This document shows, one piece after another, positions 1 through 7,094 of a stretch of DNA of 11,867 bases. The stretch's first letter is position 1. The number at the start of each line of letters is the position of its first letter. The translations under genes and the position numbers were made by a program. Under the pieces are notes generated by a model. The model worked only from the letters and a program-made list of their open reading frames with translations. It had not been told where the DNA came from and did not search any database. Source of the stretch: Coemansia sp. RSA 922 (lineage: Eukaryota > Kickxellomycota > Kickxellomycetes > Kickxellales > Kickxellaceae); assembly GCA_027577415.1 (NCBI GenBank), contig JANBQS010000791.1:1-11867 (forward strand). The letters are read 5' to 3'.

Positions 1-544
1 AGTGAGTCTGCGATATACTTTCCCAAACATCTCGTAGTGCATGTTCGCGCATTCTTACTTGCCCCGTCTACAAAAAATAACATAGGCTGTATTCAGAACT
101 GAATGCATCGGCGAGTGCAATTAAAGACATTGTTGTCCGTTCGCGAACGTGGCTACTATTGCGAAAATAAGTGCTCTTTGAATGCATGTCGATCGGATGT
201 AAAAGACACTGATGTGGTTATTGTACAATTGCGCCTAAGCAACATGTCTCGCATTCCATTTTTGTGTGCTTTAATGTAAGCATATGCGGCTGGTAATTTG
301 CGAAAGTGATGCTTTGCTTCTTCCGTCAGGCGTTTAATTGGGTGTGGCGATGGAGTGACATGAGGCAGCTGCAGCACCCCATGTGGTGTCGATAATCAAA
401 AGTTGACAAGCGATAGTTGGTCAAAAAGGGCATGACCAGCGTACACAGCGTAGCAACTACAAGGATTTAATTTTAAGTAAATTAATGGGTAATCAGGCAC
501 ACACAGCTTGATGAGTCTTCAAAGGGTTTGTATAGAAATGTGTG
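1..544. other. Left-end stretch with no supportable gene
   Basis: This AT-leaning stretch holds the 3' flank of the HAD hydrolase gene and sequence I cannot assign. Two short open frames are present and neither resembles a known family. One runs on the plus strand from an ATG at 103 to a stop at 279 (58 codons). The other is a minus-strand frame open from about 395 down to a stop ending at 156, with no upstream ATG in frame. Both lengths are within what chance allows. No tRNA, repeat array or mobile element is visible. Confidence 0.5.
466..471 (-). terminator. Possible poly(A) signal of the HAD hydrolase gene
   Basis: Read on the minus strand this is ATTAAA, the common variant of AATAAA. It lies about 75 bases past the HAD stop codon inside an AT-rich patch (463-485). 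The position suits a poly(A) signal, but fungal signals are degenerate and this is inferred from sequence alone. Confidence 0.35.
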
Positions 545-1273
545 CTATATGCCGACGTTCTCATGGCCGGATATCGCCATATCAGCGTCAAAGCCGCTAG
601 CCAGCTTTTCAACAAGCTCGTCGATCCTGTCAACGACGATGTGTGCATGCGCTTCAAACTCGCCATTGTCGCTATATCTTAACAGTGCCGAGACGCTGCC
701 CGCTCTAAGCCCGCACAGCAGATCATCCAGATGATCGCCAACCATCAGTAACTGCTGAGGCGGGATGTTCCATGCCCGACTAACATGAAGGATGCCAGCT
801 GGATGCGGCTTTGTTGGCTTGAAGCTGCGGTCAATTACCGGACTAAATGCAAACAGCTCCATCAGCTCTTGGGGCTGCTTGGCCACTACATTATTGATAA
901 AGTGATTGACCGAGTTGATGTTGTTTCTAGTGATAATGGCGATTGGTATACCGTGGGCGTGGAGGAAGCGCAGCAGTTCTACCAGGCCTGGAGAGAGCCT
1001 CATATTGGCCATCGCCTCAGTCTCAATATCTACAATCCTCTTCTCGGCTTGCTCGCGGGCCCGCCCATGCAGACAAGTCTCGACGTACTCTAGCGTGCGG
1101 ATGCCATTGGGGACGCCAATATCCGTGCGCATCTTAATCAAGTGCTCTTTCATTGGCGTTGCCAGCGTGCCATCCATATCAAACACCACGCCACGAATGC
1201 GCAGTGCTGAGGGGTCAGCCGCCACAGCCTCCTTTGTCGACGGTGCGTAGCGAACCATTTTAGCAGCTAGCAT
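545..1273 (-). CDS. HAD-superfamily hydrolase, YOR131C-like
   Basis: This is a predicted magnesium-dependent phosphohydrolase of the haloacid dehalogenase superfamily, probably soluble. All four HAD motifs are intact, numbering from the first Met: motif I DMDGT with nucleophile D32 and acid/base D34; motif II T115 in IITRN; motif III K155 in KPTKPHP; motif IV GDHLDD at 179-184. The helical cap lies between motifs I and II (about residues 40-95), as in phosphoglycolate phosphatase-like (C1 cap) enzymes. Overall sequence and length (242 aa) resemble the uncharacterised budding-yeast protein YOR131C (about 218 aa); the substrate is unknown. The first ATG (1273) has a poor context, with T at -3. 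The second ATG (1258, giving 237 aa) has AAAATGG and is at least as likely to be the real start. There is no intron, signal peptide or membrane segment. The gene is transcribed divergently from the Rap1-like gene. Confidence 0.9.
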   Translation of the reverse strand: MLAAKMVRYAPSTKEAVAADPSALRIRGVVFDMDGTLATPMKEHLIKMRTDIGVPNGIRTLEYVETCLHGRAREQAEKRIVDIETEAMANMRLSPGLVELLRFLHAHGIPIAIITRNNINSVNHFINNVVAKQPQELMELFAFSPVIDRSFKPTKPHPAGILHVSRAWNIPPQQLLMVGDHLDDLLCGLRAGSVSALLRYSDNGEFEAHAHIVVDRIDELVEKLASGFDADMAISGHENVGI

Positions 1274-1353
1274 GGACGATATCAGCGATCAACAGTAGAA
1301 GGTATAGGAGCGAGAGTTTTAGCAGAGTGTTGGTATGAGTGCTTCCAAATTCC

Positions 1354-1371
1354 AAAAAAAAAAAAAAAAAA
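1354..1371 (+). repeat. Poly(dA) tract of 18 bases
   Basis: An uninterrupted run of 18 A residues lies 81 bases upstream of the HAD start codon. In fungal promoters, poly(dA:dT) tracts are known to disfavour nucleosomes. That role here is an inference. The run length is also prone to sequencing error. Confidence 0.8.
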
Positions 1372-1560
1372 GTCAGAGCAGAAGAGGAAAGAGCTTTGAG
1401 GCAGCCAGTGCTCTACATGCTCCTCTTCACACTGTCCTCCGAGTGATGTTGTCCTGTGTGCAGACGACCAGCTGGCAAGCTGCAGAATTGTACATATGTG
1501 CCCGAACTTTGGCAGATCAGGCACTCAATTTCAGATCACATCAATGCGGCTTGAAATGCG

Positions 1561-1567
1561 TATAAAA
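1561..1567 (+). promoter_or_regulatory. TATA box for the Rap1-like gene
   Basis: TATAAAA lies 149 bases upstream of the ATG at 1710, flanked by GC-richer bases. Fungal start sites usually fall some 30-120 bases downstream of TATA, which gives a leader of roughly 30-120 bases. A tiny upstream reading frame (ATG 1582, stop ending 1614) would be in the mRNA only if transcription starts very close to the TATA box. Confidence 0.55.
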
Positions 1568-1709
1568 CGCGCTTTACTCCTATGTTTACTGTTCAAACTT
1601 TACTTCCATTTTGACCCTTTCTCTTTTTTTATTTATTTATTCTCTAACCTCGAATCGAGTAATTCCAGCTAATTTACATATACTTTTTTCTTTTTGGCTT
1701 TCTGAGGCA

Positions 1710-4700
1710 ATGGGCGACAGCATTCTGCCTGCGGACTGGCCGCACAGCGCTAACGGCAGCTCAGTGTCGGAGCTCCTAAGCGGGTACAGCGGAACAGAAA
1801 TATTCACCAAGGCGACTAGCTCAGGCGGCACTCAGCCCTTGAAATTCTACCTCACGAGTTTTAACAACAAGCAGGCGATCGTCAAAGCAATTAAGAGTAA
1901 CGGCGGCATGGTGCTCCAACACAAGAACATCGACCGCGCGGATATAATTATTAAGCCGATACTCACACAGGACCACAGCTTTGGCGCAGTCGGCGTAGTC
2001 TGTACGCCGCAATTGATTCTCAAAAGTCTCCAAGCCGGACGCATGCTTGACGCCGAAGACTTTGAGCTAGAGGATATAGAGTCGGATGAATCTGAGGAGT
2101 CTGAGGGCGACGTCTCTGATGGACAGCTAGAAGAGACCACGCAACATGCCGGACCCAGACCGCAGAGCCAAGCGTCAGCCGACGAATCTGAGAGCGCAGG
2201 GAGCAGCCAGCAGACGGTTGAGACGCCAGACAGACAGCGGCAGCACTCTAGGCTGAGCCTAACACCTGCCAGCAGCGCAATAGGCGACGTTCGCTATCTC
2301 TACACTGACGACGACGAATTGGATCCTGACGATCGCATTGTGGACACTATGTTGTCATCGCGGTCGCGCAGTATCGAGGATCTTGTCACTGGTACAGCTG
2401 GTAGTCCTGACTCGCAGAGAAACAGGAGCGCCGACATTAGCGACAATGACTTTCGAGTGAAGTCGCAGCTTGATGCTGCGGCCAGAGACCCTCGCGAGAT
2501 GTTTGATTTGTCATTGGCAGACAGTCCGGCCGATAGCCTAGCCAACAGCCCAACCAGTAGCGTTAACCACTCGCCGCAGCTGGGCCCAAGTAGCGCCTCT
2601 GGCTTGCAACGCGTGCGCGAGCAAGAAGAGTACAAGGAAAACAACCCAGTATCGAGGTCCCCGCAGACGCCGCCCGCCAACCTCTTGTCCAGCCCTATTC
2701 CGCAACAAACTCCTAGCCAATCTATATTCAGCCGTATCAAGAGCCTACTTTTGGCATCTAAGAGTATCAATGTGTCGCCATCGCCGTCTGCCAGCAGGAA
2801 GTCGCCTAGTTTCAACGGCCACAGGTTGCGGTCGCCGATAAGGCCTGCCGCACTAAACACGCAATATAGCCAGGCCAGCGGGGCCAGCTCTAGTCTTAGC
2901 ATGGAGGGCACACCGGAGAGATCGGCTAGCCCCGAGCTAGTTATGCCTCCGTCGCTGGCACCTCTGAGTCCTACCTTTGCGTATATCCAGTCGCTCGAAG
3001 ACGTGTCTCCTCCAGGGCCTCAGGCGCCAACGAGCTCACAACCAGAAGCCAGTCAGCCTAGCCAGAGGATTGGACTGGAGTTGGCGGAGCCCTCGGACGA
3101 GGAGAGCCACGACCCCAATCTGCTATTGGGTGGTCGCATACTGAGATCCGAGTCTCCCGAGCTTAGTTCGCTGCCGCCTGCCTCGTCCAAGGATAGAATA
3201 GCTACGCGTGATGGCACCAACGTAAAGCCGCCCACGCCATACCCGACTCTATCCTTTAGAGAGGACGAGCTCGCGCCCCCTCCTGCCGAGCCGACGGCTG
3301 TGTGGACTGGGCTTGGAAAGCGCAGGCGTACGTCGGACAGGGGCTCAGGGTATGGTCACCGACCCCTTCCTATTGTTGTCGACGATAGCGGCGACAACGA
3401 GCCAACCTCGCCATATGATTCTGGGCAGTCGTTGTTCCTGTCGCAGCAACGGGTGCCACCTGTTGCGAACAAGTCGCTGAGTGTGGACAGCATTCTCGCT
3501 ACTCCGACAGCAAAGCGGACTCGGATGCGACTTGCGCCGTTTTCACCGTCAAAGAGGATCCGAATGAGCATGCTCGAGTCGCCAGAGGCGACCTCAACAA
3601 ATGCCGCAAGTGCAAATACCGCCCTAGCGGCTCCACATATGCCCACGCCTGAGACGGCTCCTAACGAATCTGGAAATACGGATGCGGCTGCCGTATCTGT
3701 GGAGGGGTTGGACAGACAGGCTGAGTTGCCAAGAGCGTCGCACATGGTACCGTCACCCCGGGCCAATGGGCTCTTGAGCAGCTCACAGCTTCCGTCCTTG
3801 GCTTCGACATCAGGCATTACTGACGCTGACAGTGCCGTCGATCATGGAGCACAAGCGAATCCAGCGTCAGAGCGGCCAAAAGCAACGAGTACACCAACCA
3901 ATAGCACGCTATCGACCGAGCCAACGCCAGTTCTTGGCTCGTCATCACTACATGAGGTCGATATGGACGGGCCCGCTGCTCCTTCGTCCGAGCCTCTGGT
4001 CATCTCCGGGCTGTTTGGGAACCAAGAGTCCATGAATGGCCTTCTGATCGACATTCCGCGTGGCAAGCCCGATCCCGAACTATCGTCTGAGAGCGACGAC
4101 GGCGAAGTGAACCGCGCTTTGTCTGCCACAGCCCCTGTCAAGCCTAAGCATGCTTCACATGGCTCAGTTGTCGAATTGGAAGATGGCAAGATAGCACCGA
4201 GTGTACTTGACGTATCTCTAAGTCAGCTAGTGCCTGAATCGCCGTTCCGCCATTCTAACGATTCGGGCGACATTAGTGATGCCGATAGTGTCGATGCCAT
4301 GGACGTTGCCGACAACGATGCTGAGAACGACGCCGACGACGATGCTAGCGATGCTGGGGAAGTCCAAGATGTCAGCGATGTGGAACGGGCCGACACGACT
4401 TCTTCACATGCCTTGAATGGCGAGCTGGCCTCTACTGTACAGAATACGCCAGAGCCATCTACCGACCCTGCTGTCGTCCAAGAGGAAGAAGAGCCAAGAC
4501 ACAGGCCTGAACTGCTTAACAACAGCAAGCCAGTCGAGGATGAAGACGATTTTTGGCGGATCGAGGATATAGAGGAGCCGCTAAAGATGAGCTATGAGCG
4601 CACGCCGCGAAATGAGTCTCACCAAGGCAGAACATGGCCAGCTACTTTGCAGTCCTTCAAATCGCCAGCTCGGATAATTAACGGCAACGCGCGTCACACG

Positions 4701-5300
4701 CCAGAGGCAATTTCCAAGTCACAGCCACGAGCAACCCGCTCACGCAGGGCATCGACAGCGCGTATCGTGTCAATGTGCCAGCGGCTGCTGACATTGCACA
4801 AGCTTGGCGACGATGGCAACAGACTGGGTCTTCAGCTTGGCGATAGTCTTTTGAATCCGCGCGCTTTGTTGGGATCCGATGCACTCGAGTCATCTCGCTT
4901 AGCGTCACACGACTTTTCCAATGCACCATCGCCAGCGCGCCGTGCTCAGTTTAGCGGTGCGATGCGCGTGTTTGGCGATAACGCTCCTGAGATGAATGAC
5001 TCGGAGCGGCTTGCGTACTTGCGCAAGCTCAAGGGTCTGATGATCGGCACTAGTTTGACGCCAAAGCAGGCTATGGCGACCCTGTATCGGTGCACGGGCG
5101 ATTGGGTCATTGCGCGCAAGTTTATAGTCTCGGGAGAGGCGTCTGTGCCCAGTGGGCGCGTGTGGAGTGCAGAGGATGACCAGGCGCTGCAGCAGGGCAT
5201 GGATCTGGATAAAATGGAGGAGCTACGTCAGCAAAAGGGAAACGTAGAGGTTTACCGCCGGCTGCAATTCCTCAACACGTTCCACGGTCCAAAGGAGTAG
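1710..5300 (+). CDS. rap1: Rap1-like telomere protein (BRCT and RCT domains)
   Basis: This is a probable shelterin/telosome subunit, nuclear, 1196 aa. Residues 43-120 fit the Rap1 BRCT fold: FY near 46-47, a central GG, a hydrophobic beta strand ending in ADIII, a late helix, then a DFEL tail where human RAP1 has an equivalent AYRL tail. Residues 1098-1190 match the Rap1 C-terminal (RCT) domain: a helical pair around TGDW, then VWSAEDDQALQ, and a closing helix with VYRRLQFL. RCT binds TRF2 in mammals, Taz1 in fission yeast and Rif/Sir proteins in budding yeast. The roughly 970 residues between are low-complexity, rich in S, P, D and E, and probably disordered. They hold basic NLS-like patches (536-540 and 601-619), acidic stretches (about 114-142 and 853-895) and five S-P-x-K/R sites. 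No Myb repeat is recognisable. The start is the first in-frame ATG, with G at -3 and G at +4; the frame is open upstream to 1611 but without an ATG. There is no intron. Confidence 0.88.
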   Translation: MGDSILPADWPHSANGSSVSELLSGYSGTEIFTKATSSGGTQPLKFYLTSFNNKQAIVKAIKSNGGMVLQHKNIDRADIIIKPILTQDHSFGAVGVVCTPQLILKSLQAGRMLDAEDFELEDIESDESEESEGDVSDGQLEETTQHAGPRPQSQASADESESAGSSQQTVETPDRQRQHSRLSLTPASSAIGDVRYLYTDDDELDPDDRIVDTMLSSRSRSIEDLVTGTAGSPDSQRNRSADISDNDFRVKSQLDAAARDPREMFDLSLADSPADSLANSPTSSVNHSPQLGPSSASGLQRVREQEEYKENNPVSRSPQTPPANLLSSPIPQQTPSQSIFSRIKSLLLASKSINVSPSPSASRKSPSFNGHRLRSPIRPAALNTQYSQASGASSSLSMEGTPERSASPELVMPPSLAPLSPTFAYIQSLEDVSPPGPQAPTSSQPEASQPSQRIGLELAEPSDEESHDPNLLLGGRILRSESPELSSLPPASSKDRIATRDGTNVKPPTPYPTLSFREDELAPPPAEPTAVWTGLGKRRRTSDRGSGYGHRPLPIVVDDSGDNEPTSPYDSGQSLFLSQQRVPPVANKSLSVDSILATPTAKRTRMRLAPFSPSKRIRMSMLESPEATSTNAASANTALAAPHMPTPETAPNESGNTDAAAVSVEGLDRQAELPRASHMVPSPRANGLLSSSQLPSLASTSGITDADSAVDHGAQANPASERPKATSTPTNSTLSTEPTPVLGSSSLHEVDMDGPAAPSSEPLVISGLFGNQESMNGLLIDIPRGKPDPELSSESDDGEVNRALSATAPVKPKHASHGSVVELEDGKIAPSVLDVSLSQLVPESPFRHSNDSGDISDADSVDAMDVADNDAENDADDDASDAGEVQDVSDVERADTTSSHALNGELASTVQNTPEPSTDPAVVQEEEEPRHRPELLNNSKPVEDEDDFWRIEDIEEPLKMSYERTPRNESHQGRTWPATLQSFKSPARIINGNARHTPEAISKSQPRATRSRRASTARIVSMCQRLLTLHKLGDDGNRLGLQLGDSLLNPRALLGSDALESSRLASHDFSNAPSPARRAQFSGAMRVFGDNAPEMNDSERLAYLRKLKGLMIGTSLTPKQAMATLYRCTGDWVIARKFIVSGEASVPSGRVWSAEDDQALQQGMDLDKMEELRQQKGNVEVYRRLQFLNTFHGPKE

Positions 5301-5421
5301 CGCAGCCATTTCGAGTGATTTCTTCAGTTAAAAGTATAACTCTTACAGACACAAATCGTTTAATACCAACACGATTAGTTGCATTATGTGTATGTCAAAA
5401 AAAAGGAACTACTGGACCGGA
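5301..5421. other. Convergent 3' gap between Rap1-like and GMPPA genes
   Basis: Two genes end tail to tail with only 121 bases between their stop codons, so their 3' UTRs probably overlap. A minus-strand ATTAAA at 5359-5364 lies about 60 bases past the GMPPA stop. I see no clear AATAAA for the Rap1-like gene on the plus strand. Confidence 0.6.
5359..5364 (-). terminator. Possible poly(A) signal of the GMPPA gene
   Basis: Read on the minus strand this is ATTAAA, about 60 bases downstream of the GMPPA stop codon in the AT-rich convergent gap. The position is suitable, but the call rests on a six-base match. Confidence 0.35.
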
Positions 5422-6693
5422 TTACATGATAATCTCGTTGTGCTTGTTGCCAGCCATCTCCTTGTGTGGAAGCACAATCGAGTTGCGGATAAACACCTCG
5501 TCCTTGACTTGGACATCCTCGCCCAGGATGCAGATGCTGTTGACCTTGACGCCCAAATGAGTGACCTCGTCAATGTCGTCGGGGCTAGTGATCTGCGAGC
5601 CCTCGACGCGGCCCCACTTGCCAATGCGGCAGTCCCAGCCGACGATCGCATGGAGGATGGCAGCATTATCCTTGATGTTGACATTGTCCAGGACAATGCT
5701 GTCGTTGATGCGCACGCCAGGGCCTACAACGACGCGAGCGTGAATCGACACATTGGGGCCGATAACTGCGGTGGGGTGGATCTGAGCGGTGGGGTGGATG
5801 TACACGGCGCCAGTGATCTCAGGTCCATCACTGGTAGTCTTGACCAAGAAGGACTCGTTGTCTCCCAGCGCCTTCTTCAGGTACAGGGCGTTGGCGGGGA
5901 CTGCCGATGCGGCCGACTTGATCTGGCGCCAGAAGCCAGTGCACATGAACGCGCTAAGCTTCTTCTCAGCAGCCATCTGGCGCAGAACGTCTTGCTCTAG
6001 GCGCAGGCGGTTAATATCCTCGACATCCTCGCTCTCTTCGGAGCGGCCATATGCGCTCTCCTTTGCGCGCTCACTCTCGAATTCGTCGACGCGCTTCTCC
6101 AAAGCAGTCGCCATAAAGCGGAAAATCTCCTGGTTAAACACAAAGACACCGGTAGAGGCCAAGTCCGATACGTATGTCTCGGGCTTTTCAACGTAGTGCT
6201 CAGCGAGCTTGGTCTCGTTGTCAACAACGACGCAGCCATAGAGGTGGGCCGAGGAGCGGTCGACCTTGGTCACCATGATAGTGCCCAGACGGCCATGACG
6301 CTCGTGCTGCGACAGCAAGTCGTTGAGTGGGAACGAGCAGCAAATATCGGTGTACAGCATGAAAATGTTCTTGGGGTTGCCGCGCATGATCTGGTCACGG
6401 AAGTGGAAGAAGCCGCCAGCAGTTCCTAGCTGCGAGTACTCGCGTAGGTACTTGAAGGCAATCTCGGGGAATTCTTCTTGGCAGGAGTTCAGGAACGGGC
6501 GGAAGACAAAGTCCTCAAAGAATCCAATTAGGATAATCTCCTTGAGGTCCTTCACCATTGACAGCGCCTTGATCTGGTGCCAGATGATGGGCTTACCGCC
6601 GACCGGGAACAGAGGCTGCGGCTGGCGCATGCTGAGTGGACGGAAGCGCGTGGCTCTCGAGGGCCCGCCGACAAGAATGACAGCCTTGTTCAT
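5422..6693 (-). CDS. GMPPA: GDP-mannose pyrophosphorylase alpha subunit (GMPPA)
   Basis: This 423-aa protein belongs to the mannose-1-phosphate guanylyltransferase family, whose product GDP-mannose feeds N-glycosylation, O-mannosylation and GPI anchors in the cytosol/ER pathway. The alpha type is shown by the extended N-terminal signature VGGPSRATRFRPLS (8-21), by LGTAGG and HFRDQI, and by the closing NSIVLPHKE segment. A nucleotidyltransferase domain occupies about residues 1-265. A left-handed beta-helix of hexapeptide repeats (IHPTAQIHPTAVIGPNVSI) follows, about residues 300-410. In animals GMPPA is a regulatory partner that senses GDP-mannose, while GMPPB is the catalyst. Here the Lys of the usual PKPL motif is Gln (Q26, codon at 6616-6618), consistent with weak or no catalysis. 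The loop between RVEG and the last beta-helix segment seems somewhat shorter than the human C-loop. An acidic insert lies at about 215-226. The start ATG has A at -3. There is no intron. Confidence 0.93.
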   Translation of the reverse strand: MNKAVILVGGPSRATRFRPLSMRQPQPLFPVGGKPIIWHQIKALSMVKDLKEIILIGFFEDFVFRPFLNSCQEEFPEIAFKYLREYSQLGTAGGFFHFRDQIMRGNPKNIFMLYTDICCSFPLNDLLSQHERHGRLGTIMVTKVDRSSAHLYGCVVVDNETKLAEHYVEKPETYVSDLASTGVFVFNQEIFRFMATALEKRVDEFESERAKESAYGRSEESEDVEDINRLRLEQDVLRQMAAEKKLSAFMCTGFWRQIKSAASAVPANALYLKKALGDNESFLVKTTSDGPEITGAVYIHPTAQIHPTAVIGPNVSIHARVVVGPGVRINDSIVLDNVNIKDNAAILHAIVGWDCRIGKWGRVEGSQITSPDDIDEVTHLGVKVNSICILGEDVQVKDEVFIRNSIVLPHKEMAGNKHNEIIM

Positions 6694-6906
6694 TGTTTAA
6701 AAGTAGGGGTAATTGAGTGCTAGGCGTAAAGTGATTTCAGATGAGCAAAGCGGAGAGGAGAAATGCGTGCGCTACAAAGCAAAAAGGTCCCTGAGTATAT
6801 TTACAGAATGTGCCATCCGAAAATCATCAGCTCAAACAGGACTAAGGACTAGGCGGCGGCGGCTCACAACAACGCGCATACTGATGATCGCAGCTCGGTC
6901 TATTCG

Positions 6907-6912
6907 CACGTG
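6907..6912. promoter_or_regulatory. CACGTG E-box
   Basis: A perfect CACGTG palindrome, in the context GCACGTGT, sits 183 bases before the lysyl-tRNA synthetase ATG and 214 bases before the GMPPA ATG. In fungi this hexamer is the classical site for bHLH factors such as Cbf1 and Pho4. Use of the site here is an inference. Confidence 0.4.
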
Positions 6913-6935
6913 TACCGAGCCGCGGTTTCTCCGTT

Positions 6936-6946
6936 AAAAAAATTTT
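6936..6946. promoter_or_regulatory. RRPE-like element upstream of lysyl-tRNA synthetase
   Basis: AAAAAAATTTT lies 159 bases upstream of the synthetase ATG. The same 11 bases occur 142 bases upstream of the RPL26 ATG. The element resembles the yeast RRPE (core AAAATTTT, bound by Stb3), which marks ribosome-biogenesis and growth genes. Function in this organism is inferred from that resemblance and from the match in placement. Confidence 0.45.
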
Positions 6947-7094
6947 GAGTGTTGGTGTGTCATAAAGGCACTCTCTGCCAGCCCTGCCAGCACTCGCCCG
7001 CCGCTCTCTTTCTGTTCTCTGATTCTCAATCTGTCTACAGAATCTTTATTTCGACACATTCTTTATTGAATCGACACCCTTGCTAAACAAAAAA

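Larger units (their letters stand above)
1274..1709. promoter_or_regulatory. Divergent promoter between HAD hydrolase and Rap1-like genes
   Basis: This 436-base gap separates two genes read in opposite directions, so it must carry both promoters. It contains a poly(dA) tract on the HAD side and a TATA box on the Rap1 side. Between about 1611 and 1700 lies a strongly pyrimidine-rich, AT-rich leader. No gene is visible inside it. Confidence 0.7.
6694..7094. promoter_or_regulatory. Divergent promoter between GMPPA and lysyl-tRNA synthetase
   Basis: This 401-base region lies between two divergent start codons. It contains a CACGTG E-box (6907-6912), an RRPE-like AAAAAAATTTT element (6936-6946) and a pyrimidine-rich leader for the synthetase gene (about 7001-7040). 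The leader ends in CTACAG, which resembles a 3' splice site, but I found no convincing donor upstream. A short direct repeat, AGGACTA twice, lies near 6839-6852. No canonical TATA box is seen. Confidence 0.65.

Noticed and set aside
1582..1614. Upstream reading frame of ten residues before the Rap1-like gene
   Set aside because: It starts only about 20 bases after the TATA box, so it may lie outside the mRNA. It is kept only as a remark.
1611..1709. N-terminal extension of the Rap1-like frame (33 codons upstream of the ATG at 1710)
   Set aside because: It begins with TTG and has no ATG in frame. It is T-rich leader sequence giving a hydrophobic peptide unlike any Rap1 start, and the ATG at 1710 has a strong context.
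2300..2911. Open frame of 203 codons antisense to the Rap1-like gene
   Set aside because: It is a shadow of the S/P/D-rich coding frame; its leucine- and serine-rich translation reflects complementary codons.
5386..6000. Open frame of 204 codons antisense to GMPPA
   Set aside because: It is opposite well-conserved GMPPA sequence, and its aspartate- and valine-rich translation is a complement artefact.
7001..7040. 5' UTR intron acceptor (CTACAG) before lysyl-tRNA synthetase
   Set aside because: The tract looks like a 3' splice site but no credible donor or branch site lies upstream. A pyrimidine-rich leader explains it.
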